Shown one piece after another: positions 62,553 through 64,000 of a DNA stretch of 64,000 nucleotides (the first letter of the stretch is position 1; each line of letters starts with the position of its first letter). The stretch is from Lethocerus indicus (lineage: Eukaryota > Arthropoda > Insecta > Hemiptera > Belostomatidae). Position numbers and translations under genes: made by a program. The stretch lies in NCBI GenBank assembly GCA_019843655.1, contig JACDQD010000102.1, forward strand, positions 1,621,501 to 1,685,500. Reading direction: 5' to 3'. A model generated the notes under the pieces. It had not been told where the DNA came from, made no database searches, and worked only from the letters and a program-made list of their open reading frames with translations.

Positions 62553-64000
62553 AATAGATTGGTTTCCCGCACCATTCGTCCGCGAATTAATTAAACATTA
62601 CCTCACAATATCCGAGAAAATAGTTATTGGGGAAAATTGGGAAAGCATCCTTTTGGAAGTCACAGGGCCTTCCTCACCACTTTTTCCTCCCAAAATATTT
62701 GAGGTTTGACACGACATTCTCAAGTTTATTTTTGCGTTTATAATATCGATCTCGCTTATTGGGCAAATATGGCATTTATAAAACAATAATTAGTCATCGA
62801 AAATTAATTTTCAACACCGTATTCCCGAGTTCGATGCGTCATTGGGAACCATAATGCGCTATAAATTAGAAGATCAATATTTAAATACGGGGCGGCAGAT
62901 GCTGTGGATCCAGGGGTTGCAAATGAGCAAAGCACTTTGTAACAATTATAACGGTAATAAGCAAATTTCAGCCGGGGTGTGACGCCCTCGTAAAGTACTG
63001 GTCTTGGGTCGTACTCCCCATCACCTAGCATGAAGTTAATATTTCAGGAATCTGTTGAGGGCGGCAGGCCCGGCTCCTACGACCCCGCCATCCCACTCCC
63101 TCACACCCTCCCTCTCACCCTCAACATTGCACACAACGCAACTGTCGCCCCGAATTTTACGGCCCATAAAAACTTGGCCCTCCCCGCCAAGGGAGTACTC
63201 ACTCAATAATGCATTGCCCCCGCCGACTTGCGAACGCCGACAGGCGTAAAACTACGCTGACCCGTCGTTTGTATACTCTTGGCCGTCCGACTTTATCGAC
63301 AGTGCCGGACCATGAGATCATTGGCTGCGAGAGACAGAGAAATAGGGAGATTATTCTATACGTACGTTTGAAAATCGACACCATGAAAGTACAATGAAGG
63401 TAATATTTAAGACCGGCGGAATTCCAGAAAATGGGGCCTCGTAGTCGGCGTTAATCCACGTACTGTAGGAAACAATGAAATTGGACCGCAAGAAGCCATT
63501 AAACAAACAGGAAAGGAATGGGCCCTAGTATGGTTTCATTTTCTTGATGTCGGAAAAAACCGGTCTAGTTTTAGAACTAGCGAGATGCGATATTGTATCA
63601 ACACGATTCACAACATGATGTGAAAAACATGGACAAATTAACAACCGTACCGAAGTCAGAATACGGTGAGCGCGGTTTAACGATGCGGATTCTCTTGGAA
63701 TGTGATCAGAATAATAATGAGCTTAAAGCCACTTCGTGAACTGATCTTACAAAAATATAAAAATTGATATAAAAATTTCATCTATTGCGTAGGAGTTCTA
63801 AATGAATCCATCACCAAACGGAATTCCAAATATCAATTACGAATTTTTACTCACATAACTCCAGATCACTCTAAATTAAATGTTATCCCGATTTTCACGG
63901 CGCCTACCAATTACTACTCTATTGGATTGTTATGAATATTTTATTATTGCCGCTAATTGCTATTTGATTGCGATTCTAATTAAAAACGAATAAATAACGC
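62549..64000. other. Gene-free spacer to window end
   Basis: AT-rich with a GC-rich island at about 63050-63330. Short frames on both strands in the island have no recognisable domain. Confidence 0.5.

Noticed and set aside
1..64000. CRISPR array, bacterial operons or mitochondrial insert
   Set aside because: No regularly spaced direct repeats, no bacterial-type gene packing and no recognisable mitochondrial gene.

Overview
The window looks like 64 kb of non-coding nuclear DNA from an animal, most likely an arthropod and probably an insect. The base composition is AT-rich and broken by many short GC-rich islands. Simple-sequence repeats are scattered through it. No open frame resembles an intact host gene. 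CpG does not look depleted by eye, which fits an invertebrate. The one protein trace I recognise is the degenerate C-terminal end of a jockey-clade non-LTR retrotransposon ORF2 (1871-2071). That clade is largely arthropod, and this is the best hint to the host. I cannot name the species or say which gene, if any, the window lies within or beside.

Layout. Positions 1-3053 hold a short dispersed repeat (247-289), a GC-rich block, the retrotransposon coding remnant and a retrotransposon-like 3' tail (2848-3053). From 3.05 to 23.7 kb I see only AT-rich spacer, GC-rich islands, a CCT microsatellite and a possible G-quadruplex. From 23.7 to 24.6 kb there is a diverged local duplication, with a strong G-quadruplex motif between its copies. 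From 24.6 to 39.9 kb lie a long pyrimidine tract (27.9 kb), a compound AT/AG microsatellite (30.7 kb) and a second copy of the dispersed repeat that forms an inverted repeat (35.25 kb). From 39.9 to 43.6 kb lie a GA microsatellite and an unusual cluster of GTCTAGAC palindromes, the canonical SMAD-binding element. From 47.9 to 49.6 kb there are two further tails related to 2848-3053; one of them (49417-49619) has a perfect 13-bp target-site duplication. From 50 to 64 kb there is AT-rich spacer with GC-rich islands, one of which carries an almost perfect RFX X-box (55686-55699), and a 40-nt AT repeat.

No operon, RNA gene or CRISPR array is supported. The best-supported results are the target-site-duplicated retrotransposon copy and its relatives, the ORF2 remnant, and the SMAD-element cluster. 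Regulatory readings are hypotheses from motif content alone.
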